This document shows positions 8,958 through 16,990 of a stretch of 64,000 nucleotides of DNA, piece after piece. The stretch comes from Photobacterium lutimaris. GTDB taxonomy: Bacteria > Pseudomonadota > Gammaproteobacteria > Enterobacterales > Vibrionaceae. The notes under the pieces were generated by a model, which searched no databases, was not told where the DNA came from, and saw nothing but the letters and a program-made list of their open reading frames with translations. The stretch is from positions 558,001 to 622,000 of the forward strand of contig NZ_PYMH01000001.1 in NCBI RefSeq assembly GCF_003025555.1, given 5' to 3'. The position numbers and the translations under genes were made by a program. Each line of letters begins with the position of its first letter. Within the stretch, counting starts at the first letter, position 1.

Positions 8958-9149
8958 GGGGGGAGGGCTGATTCCTTTCTACATGATGTGTGAAATTTTA
9001 ATTGGCGTGGCTTATGTTGACAATTAAAAATTAATCATTTGAGCTATTTGTCGGTATTTAGCTAACGAAGCTTACAAATAATGAGCGAGCATGGGGTTAG
9101 GAAACATACAAGATGGTAGACGTATGCTTGTCGGTTGAATGGATTAAGT

Positions 9150-9182
9150 AAGGCCACCAAAACGTTAAGTGTTGACGGCCTT
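9150..9182 (-). terminator. Possible terminator of the flavocytochrome operon
   Basis: On the minus strand, downstream of the NapC-like stop codon, the arms AAGGCC and GGCCTT are separated by about 21 nt that pair partly. The T-tract after it is weak. Confidence 0.35.
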
Positions 9183-9193
9183 TGGTTAGTTAT

Positions 9194-9760
9194 CTACTCA
9201 GACTCAAAATCGTATTCTGGATAACGGTTGTTTAGCTCACTTCTTAACATACCGTTATGGCCAACAGTGACATGACATGAAACACACTGAATAGGCTCAC
9301 CTTGCTCTAACTGGGCTTTATAATGTGCGTGTGTTTGTAAGGACTTTGGATTCTTAGCGTCTGTTTTGTCGAGTAATTTCTGGTGACACTCCAAACAGCC
9401 ACTATCAAAAACAAACCTTTCCCGCTCGTGACGACGAGCTATCCAGTCAATTTTATCTGTATCGGTAAAGTTTTCGACAAGCACGTCATTTATGCCGTGT
9501 TTGGTCTTATCTAGCATGTAAGCAAATACCGAATCTTGAGGTAAGTGGCAGTCGACACATTGGGCAACAAAACCATGTTCGTTCTGGCCACCATGCACAT
9601 CGAGTTCGAAGGTTTTGGCCATCGGTTTCATTGAGTGGCAAGCCCCGCAGAACTCAGCACCTGCTGTACTGTGCGTAATTTCAGCGGTAATAAGGCTAGC
9701 ACCGGTACCAAGTGTTCCACCAATGACGAGTAAAAGTACAATAAACCATTTTTTATTCAT
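9194..9760 (-). CDS. NapC/NirT-family tetraheme quinol dehydrogenase anchor
   Basis: 188 residues. An N-terminal signal anchor (KKWFIVLLLVIGGTLGTGASL) is followed by four CxxCH heme sites: CGACH, CVDCH, CLECH and CVSCH. Near the first heme sits HSMKPMAKT, and HGGQNEHGFVAQCVDCH supplies distal histidines, as in NapC/NrfH/CymA. Such proteins take electrons from menaquinol or ubiquinol and pass them to periplasmic partners. It is the last gene of a three-gene operon after the small tetraheme cytochrome and the flavoprotein, so it is the probable membrane entry point of that chain, as FccC is in Wolinella-type fccABC clusters. Confidence 0.9.
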   Translation of the reverse strand: MNKKWFIVLLLVIGGTLGTGASLITAEITHSTAGAEFCGACHSMKPMAKTFELDVHGGQNEHGFVAQCVDCHLPQDSVFAYMLDKTKHGINDVLVENFTDTDKIDWIARRHERERFVFDSGCLECHQKLLDKTDAKNPKSLQTHAHYKAQLEQGEPIQCVSCHVTVGHNGMLRSELNNRYPEYDFESE

Positions 9761-9768
9761 AAAAACTC

Positions 9769-10167
9769 CTATGGTACCTTACCCATCCATGATGTGGTTT
9801 TGTGGCAGTCAGAACATAAGTTTGTTGATGGTTCGTGTTCTGAGTGGCACTCATAGCAATCAAGAGAGTATCCGTCATGAAATGAGTTATGCGGGTTGGT
9901 GTGGTTCTTATCCATAAACTGAAGCCTATCCGCCACCTTTTTCGCGCTACCGTGACAAGATAGGCAATTTTCGGTTTCTAGTGGCTCGTATTCCTCAGGG
10001 TCATTCCCCTGATGGCACATCACGCACTCAAACTTTAACGCTTTGTGGTGAGGTTTTAAGGTGTATTCATCGGCTAATGACGTCCAGTCTGGCTCGTCGC
10101 TGGCGTATAATTCCGGTGCAACTGACATTACTAATAGCGTCAATATAGAAAGTAATACGTATTTCAT
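9769..10167 (-). CDS. Periplasmic small tetraheme cytochrome c (cytochrome c3 family)
   Basis: 132 residues from ATG 10167, which gives a clean signal peptide (MKYVLLSILTLLVMSVAPEL, cleavage near YASDE). Four heme motifs follow: CVMCH, CLSCH, CYECH and CSDCH, with extra histidines (LKPHHKALKFE, DKNHTNPHNSFHDG) for bis-His coordination. The arrangement resembles the heme domain of Shewanella flavocytochrome c3 and the separate small tetraheme cytochromes. It lies 8 bp before the NapC-like gene and about 50 bp after the flavoprotein, so it probably shuttles electrons between them. Confidence 0.88.
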   Translation of the reverse strand: MKYVLLSILTLLVMSVAPELYASDEPDWTSLADEYTLKPHHKALKFECVMCHQGNDPEEYEPLETENCLSCHGSAKKVADRLQFMDKNHTNPHNSFHDGYSLDCYECHSEHEPSTNLCSDCHKTTSWMGKVP

Positions 10168-10220
10168 AAGCAAGAATTCTTGTCTAAATGAAGGGTGGTT
10201 CGCACCACCCGGAATAGGAT

Positions 10221-11816
10221 TTATACCCAAGGTTTTGCTTTTGCAGCATTTCTACCTGCGACCATACCGAATGTTCCACAATCAATCGTTGAACAAGCTG
10301 TCAGGCGGATATAGCCATATGTACCTGCGGATGCTTCACCACAAACAAATGCGCCTTCAATGGGGTCACCTGTAACGACATCGACAGCTTCAGCATTCGG
10401 GGTGATCATTGCTCCGCCCTGCGCATAGTTATAACGAGGGTTTAACTGCATGGCGTAATATGGCGCCTGCGAGATTGAGGTTGCACCTTTCAGAACACTT
10501 TTGGGCTTATGAAATTCGTCCTGATCTTGTTCCATATTTGCATTATATTTATCGATATTTGCCTGCAACAGATTGATATCCATTTTGAAGTTGTCGGCAA
10601 GTGCTTGTAGAGACTCGAACTTCCAGATCGTACCGTTAATGCCGTTTTTACCATCCATAGACAGGTGTAGACGCTGCTGGTCGTGATAATGTTCGGCCCC
10701 TTTTTGGTCGTAAATCAGTACAGTATGCTCGCCGTCAATATGGCGACGCTCCTCCAGAATAGCCATTCCAATGGCTTGGCGATCATTATTGTTGTACTCA
10801 TCAACAAACCTTTCACCAGTGCGTGGGTTAACGAGAATGCCCCAGCGAATATCTTCAGTTGGAATTGGGAATGCAAAGCGGAATAGCGTCATATGAATGG
10901 GTTTAAAGCCCGCGTTGACCATGGCTTTAATGGCGCCTGCTGTTGCACCTGGCTGTGTTGTTGAGGCGGCGTTGTACATGGCGCCCACTTCGTCGCCACG
11001 AAATTTGCGGTCTTGGTTATAGCCACCCGTTGCCATGACTAAGCCGCGTTTCACCTTGTAGTATTTCACCTTACCTGATTTGTTAATCGCAGGGTTGTCG
11101 TTATCGCCGAGATCATCATGCTTACGGCTGAAGCGATATTTTTCGCGGACCTTTACTCCAATCACACGTCCTTCGTCGTTACGTAGGATTTCGTCAAGCT
11201 GAATCTTTTTGCGAATCTCTACATTGGTTAGGTTAGTTGCGCAGTAGTTCTGCAATTTTCTAATCACTTCAGTACCGCCGCCTTTAGGCCAAACACAGCG
11301 AGGTTTAGAGTGACCGCCAAGTTTTTTAACGCCAGTACCATCACCTATCGACATGTCATACTCAACGCCATGATCTTTAAGGAAGTTATATAGCTTTAGT
11401 GTTCCTTTAGCCGCTACTTCAGTGAGTTCTCTATGGTTATAGCCCTTGGCCTCACGCTCGATGTCTTTTAGCAGTAATTGCCATGAATCATCGGTTACGC
11501 CAGTATTTTTTTGTAAGTCAGAACCGACGACGGCCATATTGAGGCCAGAGATCAGTGATGAGCCACCTAGGCGTGACATTTTGTCGGCGACAATAACCTT
11601 AGCGTCTGGAGTGGTTTCAGCGGCTCGAATAGCGGCAATCATCCCAGCCATTCCTGAACCGACAACCAATACATCCATCTCCTCATCCCACTGAATATCA
11701 TTAGGGTTGGTTGCGGCATAAGCTGCGGATGAAAGGCCAAGGGCTGAAACGGGGGCTATTGCTGCGGCACCTAACCCCATTTTCAAGAACTGACGGCGTG
11801 AATTATTTTCAGACAT
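10221..11816 (-). CDS. Tat-exported FAD flavoprotein, fumarate-reductase/flavocytochrome c family
   Basis: 531 residues. The N-terminus has a Tat motif (SRRQFLK at 6-12) and hydrophobic stretch ending near AYA-AT. The FAD-binding VVGSGMAG is at 51-58, GGSSLISG at 84-91, and the C-terminal FAD contact GAFVCGEASAGTYGYIRL at 488-505. By recollected alignment to Shewanella FccA, the substrate-carboxylate arginine of the RLGG motif is kept (R504). The catalytic proton-donor arginine (FccA R402, in TTRD) corresponds to N344 in EYNNND, and FccA H504 corresponds to Y464. The enzyme therefore probably reduces, or oxidises, something other than fumarate. The heme domain is supplied by the separate downstream cytochrome. 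It is divergent from a TtrS-like sensor. Confidence 0.88.
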   Translation of the reverse strand: MSENNSRRQFLKMGLGAAAIAPVSALGLSSAAYAATNPNDIQWDEEMDVLVVGSGMAGMIAAIRAAETTPDAKVIVADKMSRLGGSSLISGLNMAVVGSDLQKNTGVTDDSWQLLLKDIEREAKGYNHRELTEVAAKGTLKLYNFLKDHGVEYDMSIGDGTGVKKLGGHSKPRCVWPKGGGTEVIRKLQNYCATNLTNVEIRKKIQLDEILRNDEGRVIGVKVREKYRFSRKHDDLGDNDNPAINKSGKVKYYKVKRGLVMATGGYNQDRKFRGDEVGAMYNAASTTQPGATAGAIKAMVNAGFKPIHMTLFRFAFPIPTEDIRWGILVNPRTGERFVDEYNNNDRQAIGMAILEERRHIDGEHTVLIYDQKGAEHYHDQQRLHLSMDGKNGINGTIWKFESLQALADNFKMDINLLQANIDKYNANMEQDQDEFHKPKSVLKGATSISQAPYYAMQLNPRYNYAQGGAMITPNAEAVDVVTGDPIEGAFVCGEASAGTYGYIRLTACSTIDCGTFGMVAGRNAAKAKPWV

Positions 11817-11986
11817 ACTTGTTGCTCCCTATATACAAATGTGTTTCATATCCTCAATTTCCTTGTTGGACATTTTCTAAGGGAACAGGCTATTACCTCT
11901 ATAGTGGTAAACCGCAGTTTTCCGCTATGATTGATCTGAGACAAAAAAGCTATTTATCAATATGAGACGCTAGACACAGATTTGGC

Positions 11987-13777
11987 ATGTGTCGTAGTAG
12001 GGCGAATTCATTGAAAATAAAGCACCTGATTTTTTTGTTGAGTTTACTGGCTAGTTTCTCGAGCTTGGCAGAGCAGAAGCTAGTGAGGATCGGTGTGCTT
12101 GCGTTCAATGGGCCGGCTTATACATTGGCACGCTGGCAGCCCACGATTGACTATCTCAATGCGGCTTTACCTGAGTACCATTTTGTTATCGTACCCGCAG
12201 ACATTCCGACTTTAGATAACTTGGTAGAAAGTGGTCTTGTCGATTTCACGCTCACCAATGGGGTTCACTTTTTAATCTATAAATACAACAACCAAGCAGT
12301 GAAAATGCTTAACCTCAACCCTTTCCATGGTGAAGCTAAGCATGCGATCGGTTCTGCATTAATTGGGCGGGTCGATGAGCCAGATATAATAAGCCTAAAG
12401 CAACTTAGAGGCCGTTCTATTATTTCAGTTAGTGATAAAGCTTTTGGTGGTTTTAGGGTTATGCTGAGAGAGTTTATGGAGGAGGGGATTGAGAAGGGTG
12501 ACCTCAAAAAGCTGACATTTATTGGCTATCCGCAGCAGAAATTACTAACAAAAGTTCTGAACAAAGAGGCTGATTTTGCAATCGCTCCCACTTGTTTGTT
12601 AGAAAGGAAAATTAGAGATGGAACCATACCCGCTAATAGTCTGAAAGTCATTCGCAAGCAGGTGCCGGAGTCTAATTTCGCTTGCCAAACGTCGAGTAAA
12701 CTTTATCCGAACTGGACACTGGCACGAATGAAGCATGTTCCAGCAGATTATGCCAACCATATAGCCAGAATATTGTTAACCATACCTCCTGCAAGTGAAA
12801 TTGCGGTAGCGGGTCGTTACGGTGGGTGGTCGGTCCCCATTGATGACAGTGCAATTTACCAATTAATGGATGACATTAGGGTGAGTATTCAGCCGTCATA
12901 CCTTACAAGGTTGTGGGTGCAGTATCGTGGCTGGGTATTAATATCAATTGGTTTATTACTGCTGTTTTTTGGCTATCATTTCAGAGTTAACTATTTGGTT
13001 CATATCCGCTCAGCTCAACTTCGTAATGAGATAGAGCAGCATGAGCGAACTGCACAGCTGCTTGAAAAAGAAACGGATCAACTCTACAAAGCACAACGCA
13101 TTTTATTAGGAGGGGAATTAGCATCGGGTGTTGCGCATGAACTTAACCAACCTTTGATGGCTATTGGTTCTTATGTATCAGGCTGTAAAAAAAGATTAGC
13201 TCGTTCTGAGTTGGGCCAGCAACAGCTTATTGAAGTGTTGGGTAAAATTGAACAGCAAACACGAAATGCTAGCCAAATCATTCAGCGGATGCGCAACTTT
13301 ATGAAAGTGCACAATAACGAAATCGAATGTTATTCAATTAAAACATTACTTAGCAAAACAATACTCATTTTCCAACATACATTTAAGCAGCATAACATTA
13401 AATTGGAGATGAATGATAAAGATACCTCTGTTTATATCGATCCGGTACTTATTCAGCAGGTGTTTGTTAATTTAATTCAAAATAGTATTGATGCTCTAAA
13501 AGATAACCCAATTGACGAGAGAGTGATATCGATTATTACTGATCACGATGACAGCCATTTAAAAATAGCATTTTCTGATAACGGTTGTGGTATTTCAGAT
13601 GAGCAACTAAAACAGCTATATATGCCTTTTCATAGTAGTAAAGATGCAGGCTTAGGGCTTGGAATGGTGATATGTAAACGAATCATTGAGGCACATAATG
13701 GTTCAATTGAAGCCAAACAGCAAACACGAGGAACCCATTTTTTGATTACTTTACCTAGAAACTTAGCAAAGGATTGA
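11987..13777 (+). CDS. TtrS-like sensor histidine kinase with PhnD-type periplasmic domain
   Basis: 596 residues. After a signal/anchor segment (KHLIFLLSLLASFSSLAE), residues 25-300 form a PhnD/transferrin-type binding domain (RIGVLAFNGPAYTLARWQPT, VDFTLTNGVHFLI, ADFAIAPTCLLERK). A transmembrane helix (VLISIGLLLLFFGYHF) follows, then HisKA with H384 in ASGVAHELNQPL, N-box NLIQNSIDAL, and the G1 (DNGCGIS) and G2 (GLGLGMVICKRII) ATP sites. This is the layout of the tetrathionate sensor TtrS. The ATG at 11987 lacks a ribosome-binding site; TTG 12011, preceded by AGGGCG, may be the real start. It is divergent from the flavocytochrome operon, which it likely controls. Confidence 0.87.
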   Translation: MCRSRANSLKIKHLIFLLSLLASFSSLAEQKLVRIGVLAFNGPAYTLARWQPTIDYLNAALPEYHFVIVPADIPTLDNLVESGLVDFTLTNGVHFLIYKYNNQAVKMLNLNPFHGEAKHAIGSALIGRVDEPDIISLKQLRGRSIISVSDKAFGGFRVMLREFMEEGIEKGDLKKLTFIGYPQQKLLTKVLNKEADFAIAPTCLLERKIRDGTIPANSLKVIRKQVPESNFACQTSSKLYPNWTLARMKHVPADYANHIARILLTIPPASEIAVAGRYGGWSVPIDDSAIYQLMDDIRVSIQPSYLTRLWVQYRGWVLISIGLLLLFFGYHFRVNYLVHIRSAQLRNEIEQHERTAQLLEKETDQLYKAQRILLGGELASGVAHELNQPLMAIGSYVSGCKKRLARSELGQQQLIEVLGKIEQQTRNASQIIQRMRNFMKVHNNEIECYSIKTLLSKTILIFQHTFKQHNIKLEMNDKDTSVYIDPVLIQQVFVNLIQNSIDALKDNPIDERVISIITDHDDSHLKIAFSDNGCGISDEQLKQLYMPFHSSKDAGLGLGMVICKRIIEAHNGSIEAKQQTRGTHFLITLPRNLAKD

Positions 13778-13779
13778 TT

Positions 13780-14391
13780 ATGCCATGCACTATATATTTA
13801 GTTGATGACGATGCGGCTATCTTGGATTCTGTATGTTGGCTGCTGGAAGGAGAGGGGTTTGATGTTAAAACATATAATAGTGCAGAGAACTTTTTAGACA
13901 GCGTAGATATCGAGCAGCCAGGTGTGATTTTGTTGGATATAAACATGCCGGGTATTGATGGGCTAGAGCTGCAAAAAAGACTCGCCGAGAAAGAGAGCAA
14001 TTTTGTTATTGTTTTTTTGACAGGCCATGCAAGCGTTGAAATTACCAAAACCGCCTTTAAGAGAGGGGCGAATGACTTATTACAAAAGCCGGTTAATGGA
14101 GAAGAGTTGTGCTGTGCGATTACCCAAGCGCAGGACCTGGCAATCAGTCTCTCTTCATCAAAGCAAGCGACTGCCGATTTAGAAGCGCGAGTTGCTTTGT
14201 TAACTGAAAGAGAAAAAGAGTTAGTGCCTCTTATTATCCAAGGGAAACCAAATAAAGTGATTGCTGATGAGCTTTGCATTGCGCTGCGCACCGTTGAGAT
14301 CCATCGACATAACCTGTTTAAGAAGATGGGGGTCACGTCAGGAATTCAACTTGCTTTTGAAGGACAAGGAATACTTGGTTTACTAAATTAA
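13780..14391 (+). CDS. TtrR/FixJ-type LuxR-family response regulator
   Basis: 203 residues from ATG 13780, with AAAGGA 6 nt upstream and the start just past the kinase stop. The receiver domain has the acidic pair (VDDDAA), phosphoacceptor D53 in LLDINMPG, T in FLTGHAS and K in LQKPV. The C-terminal LuxR helix-turn-helix is LTEREKELVPLIIQGKPNKVI with RTVEIHRHNLFKKMG. It is the cognate partner of the adjacent TtrS-like kinase. By analogy with ttrSR it should activate the divergent reductase operon when the periplasmic ligand is present; the ligand is unknown. Confidence 0.9.
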   Translation: MPCTIYLVDDDAAILDSVCWLLEGEGFDVKTYNSAENFLDSVDIEQPGVILLDINMPGIDGLELQKRLAEKESNFVIVFLTGHASVEITKTAFKRGANDLLQKPVNGEELCCAITQAQDLAISLSSSKQATADLEARVALLTEREKELVPLIIQGKPNKVIADELCIALRTVEIHRHNLFKKMGVTSGIQLAFEGQGILGLLN

Positions 14392-14753
14392 GCCATAAAA
14401 TTGGTTAATTGGTCGTACTCTTTCGATTAGATTTATGCTTCGTTATCGTTGGTGGTTTTGCGGGTCACATCACAGATTGTTGCTTTGTATAAAGCTCTGA
14501 AACCATATCAATTTCTTATCCTATTGGTCGGGTTGGGGTCTGCATGTGTGGGTTTATTCTGCAATCTGTTATTAATTCGTGATAAGTATCTGTCGCGGAC
14601 GGTAGGTCTTGGATTGAAAATGAGCAAAGGGTATTTCATTGCATATCAATTTACGTATATTGGAGTTAAGTCCATAAATCACAAAAGATTAACAAGTGTT
14701 GACGGACGATGACTTAGACCGTGGTATGTGATTTTTTAAAAGGAGTTAATGTT
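14392..14753. other. Intergenic region upstream of a 21-codon ORF
   Basis: About 360 AT-rich bases. An open frame of 87 codons at 14449-14712 has no ribosome-binding site and no recognisable domain, so it is not called. A TTGACG hexamer at 14699-14704 has no well-spaced -10 box. Otherwise only the ribosome-binding site AGGAG (14741-14745) of the small ORF is seen. Confidence 0.4.
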
Positions 14754-14819
14754 ATGGCTAGACGTGTATCAAACAAGCGAATTAAAGAAATTTTAGATAA
14801 TGCAAAAACGAAAAAATAA
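14754..14819 (+). CDS. 21-residue basic small protein, unknown function
   Basis: ATG 14754 follows a perfect AAAAGGAG ribosome-binding site with normal spacing, encodes MARRVSNKRIKEILDNAKTK plus one more lysine, and is followed after a few bases by a strong terminator. The peptide is highly basic (about ten K/R) and likely helical. It is not an obvious shadow of another gene. I do not recognise it. A good ribosome-binding site, an isolated position and its own terminator are the reasons for calling it. Confidence 0.5.
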   Translation: MARRVSNKRIKEILDNAKTKK

Positions 14820-14827
14820 ACCTTAAT

Positions 14828-14853
14828 AGCCTCCTATACGGAGGCTTTTTTTC
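14828..14853 (+). terminator. Rho-independent terminator
   Basis: Stem AGCCTCC/GGAGGCT with a 5-nt loop is followed by a run of eight T. It ends the transcript of the 21-residue ORF and faces the LysE gene end. Confidence 0.85.
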
Positions 14854-14863
14854 CACATTACCA

Positions 14864-15451
14864 TTACAAGACCTGAAGCAGTGATGCTAATAGCAATGCT
14901 GCCATTCCATAATTAAACCACTTCATTTTAGCCGGTTGTTGGAGAAAAGCCTGAAGCTGTTTACCAGCATATGTCCAGATGCTGACTGACGGTATGTTAA
15001 CAACGGCAAATACCAATGAAATAAGTGCTATCCCACGCCAGTCAGTCGTTGTGTTATAGATACTGACTGTCGTAATTGCCATTGTCCACCCTTTGGGGTT
15101 TACCCATTGGAAGCCGGCTGCAGAAAGGAACGACATTGGCTGATAATCGTTTTTATCTGAATGAGACGGTTTGCTGCGAGCGATCAAAATTGCGAGGTGG
15201 ATAAGGTACCCAATGCTAATGACTTGCAAAACCTGGTGCAGCACTGGATAGCTTTGGAAAACACCGACTAAACCTATCCCGACTAATATCACCATGAAGC
15301 TAAAGCCAAAGATGATGCCCAGCATATGGGGGATCGTGCGCAAGAAACCCACGTTTGCACCAGAAGTCATTAACATAATGTTGTTAGGCCCTGGTGTGAC
15401 AGTGGAAACGAAGGCAAATGCCACAAGAGCTGCAAAGTGGTGGTAATCCAT
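14864..15451 (-). CDS. LysE/RhtB-family amino-acid exporter
   Basis: 195 residues, about six membrane helices. The family signature is present near the N-terminus (FVSTVTPGPNNIMLMTSGANVG), followed by a central QWVNPKGWTMA motif typical of RhtB-type exporters of amino acids or derivatives. The substrate cannot be told from sequence. It is divergent from an Lrp/AsnC regulator 110 bp away; LysE exporters are often controlled by such an adjacent regulator that senses the exported amino acid, which is a reasonable inference here. Confidence 0.88.
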   Translation of the reverse strand: MDYHHFAALVAFAFVSTVTPGPNNIMLMTSGANVGFLRTIPHMLGIIFGFSFMVILVGIGLVGVFQSYPVLHQVLQVISIGYLIHLAILIARSKPSHSDKNDYQPMSFLSAAGFQWVNPKGWTMAITTVSIYNTTTDWRGIALISLVFAVVNIPSVSIWTYAGKQLQAFLQQPAKMKWFNYGMAALLLASLLQVL

Positions 15452-15561
15452 AATATTGTCCGATGGTGTGTTTTACATTAGTCTGTATATTAATGAATGA
15501 AAGAGTGAATTTTGTGTCTATTTTTGCTCTAAGATTAAGCTAACCACAATGATGTTGCGTG

Positions 15562-16005
15562 ATGGATAAATTTGACGAAAGAATCTTGCAAGAGCTTAAA
15601 AGTGATGGACGTTTGACCAATGTTGAGCTGTCTATGCGAGTAGGCTTATCTGCTTCTGCCACCCTGAGACGGGTTCAAGAGCTAGAGCGACAGAAGATCA
15701 TTACAGGGTATAAAGCGATACTGAACCATACCAAGATGGGAGTAGGCTTCATTGCATACGTGAATGTTGGATTGGCTAACCACAGTAAGAAATCACAATT
15801 GGAATTTGAATCGCATATCGAGCTGACCAAGGAAGTGGTTGAATGCCACAACATTACTGGTGCTAGCGAGTATTTAATACGTGTTGAAACGGCGGACTTA
15901 AATGCCTATAAACGTTTTCATGCTGATGTGCTGGGTGAAATCCCCCAAGTCAATTCAATCACGACGATGGTGGTAATGGATACGCCAAAAGATGAGCGAG
16001 GATAA
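15562..16005 (+). CDS. Lrp/AsnC-family transcriptional regulator
   Basis: 147 residues from ATG 15562 (a GTG three bases upstream is possible). The N-terminal winged helix reads DERILQELKSDGRLTNVELS then GLSASATLRRVQELERQKII; the C-terminal RAM ligand domain includes VVECHNITGASEYLIRVET and INSITTMVVMD-like strands (VNSITTMVVMDTPKDE). It is likely the regulator of the divergent LysE-type exporter, with an amino acid as effector. Confidence 0.88.
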   Translation: MDKFDERILQELKSDGRLTNVELSMRVGLSASATLRRVQELERQKIITGYKAILNHTKMGVGFIAYVNVGLANHSKKSQLEFESHIELTKEVVECHNITGASEYLIRVETADLNAYKRFHADVLGEIPQVNSITTMVVMDTPKDERG

Positions 16006-16008
16006 GGA

Positions 16009-16030
16009 AAAGGGCACGGGAGTGCCCTTT
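16009..16030. terminator. Terminator hairpin between convergent genes
   Basis: Stem AAAGGGCAC/GTGCCCTTT with a GGGA loop lies between the Lrp gene and the DUF2076 gene. The T-rich tail is better on the minus strand. Confidence 0.7.
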
Positions 16031-16047
16031 AGGAAATAATAAGGTGG

Positions 16048-16815
16048 TTACTCGTCGCCACCGAAGTCGAAATCGTCACTACCGCCAAAGAAGCTATCAT
16101 CGCTGCCAAAGCCGTTGTTAGCGAAGGTGTCATCGAAGCCTGTATTTTCAAAGCCGTCACTGCCAAAACCTGCATCACCGAATCCGGCATCGCCAAAGCC
16201 GCTATCAGCAAGGTCGCTGCCACCTAAACCATCAGTGCCAAAGCCGCCGGTATTGCCGGTATACTCCGAAGTAAAGCTCGAGGAGTCATCAAGGAAACCA
16301 CCGCTGCTTTCTTCAGCTCCAGAGCTGGCTAGCGCGTCTTGCGAAGGTGTTTCTCCCGCAGCCGTATCTTCTGCCACTGAGTCAGTTGCCGCCATGGCCT
16401 CTGCTGCTGGGTCGTCGTTATTGAATAGCATGTTGCTGATCATATTACCTGCAACCATGCCGACAGCAACGCTAGCGGCCGTTTGCATAAAGCTACCAAA
16501 GGCACTTGGCTGATGGCTTGGCTGAGGTGGTTGAGGGGCCGGGCGGTTGCCCCCCATCATTTTGCTTAATGCGCCACGGTTCGCTTCCGTTTTATGGTGG
16601 TCGACACATTTTTCGAGGTATTCATTCTTTTGCTTGAGCTCTTTCAGTGCCATTTCTTGAACCAACACAGCCTGAGTCAACTTATAGATGGCACCATCCT
16701 GAGAGCCAATTTCATTGCTGATCAAATTCTCTGCTTCTGAATCTTTTGCTTTATTTGGGCTCTGTTTCAGTTTATTGGCAACATTTTGGATCAGCTCTTT
16801 TTCTTGCGGCGTCAT
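16048..16815 (-). CDS. DUF2076 family protein with Gly/Phe/Asp-rich tail
   Basis: 255 residues. The N-terminal DUF2076 part (MTPQEKELIQNVANKLK ... GSQDGAIYKLTQAVLVQEMA) leads into a charged coiled-coil stretch, a proline-rich linker (PAPQPPQPSHQPSAFG), a hydrophobic segment (TAASVAVGMVAGNMISNMLF) and an acidic tail. The last 50 residues are built from short GFG-D/S repeats (GFGDAGFGDAGFGSDGFENT). The family function is unknown; the hydrophobic stretch suggests weak membrane association. AAGGTAAG precedes the ATG. Confidence 0.85.
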   Translation of the reverse strand: MTPQEKELIQNVANKLKQSPNKAKDSEAENLISNEIGSQDGAIYKLTQAVLVQEMALKELKQKNEYLEKCVDHHKTEANRGALSKMMGGNRPAPQPPQPSHQPSAFGSFMQTAASVAVGMVAGNMISNMLFNNDDPAAEAMAATDSVAEDTAAGETPSQDALASSGAEESSGGFLDDSSSFTSEYTGNTGGFGTDGLGGSDLADSGFGDAGFGDAGFGSDGFENTGFDDTFANNGFGSDDSFFGGSDDFDFGGDE

Positions 16816-16941
16816 GACTTACCTTCTCATTGAGTAGCACATTATTATGCTTTGTTTTTATGACCTTCATCCTAGCCTATGGTTCCTGTTTCAATCTGTA
16901 ACGATAGGTAACTAATGCTGACTATTGATTGAAAGGTATAC

Positions 16942-16968
16942 AAAAAATCCGGCTGGTAGCCGGATTTT
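16942..16968 (-). terminator. Terminator of the cytochrome b561-yceI operon
   Basis: On the minus strand the stem AAAATCCGGCT/AGCCGGATTTT, with a 3-nt loop, runs into a T-tract just after yceI. Confidence 0.85.
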
Positions 16969-16990
16969 GCAATGAACTGACATTCAATCT

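Noticed and set aside
11932..11961. TTGAT ... ATCAA inverted repeat between the flavocytochrome and sensor genes, as a possible FNR site
   Set aside because: The spacer is 20 bp, while an FNR site needs 4 bp.
14449..14712. An 87-codon open frame
   Set aside because: No ribosome-binding site, GTG start and no domain; likely chance.
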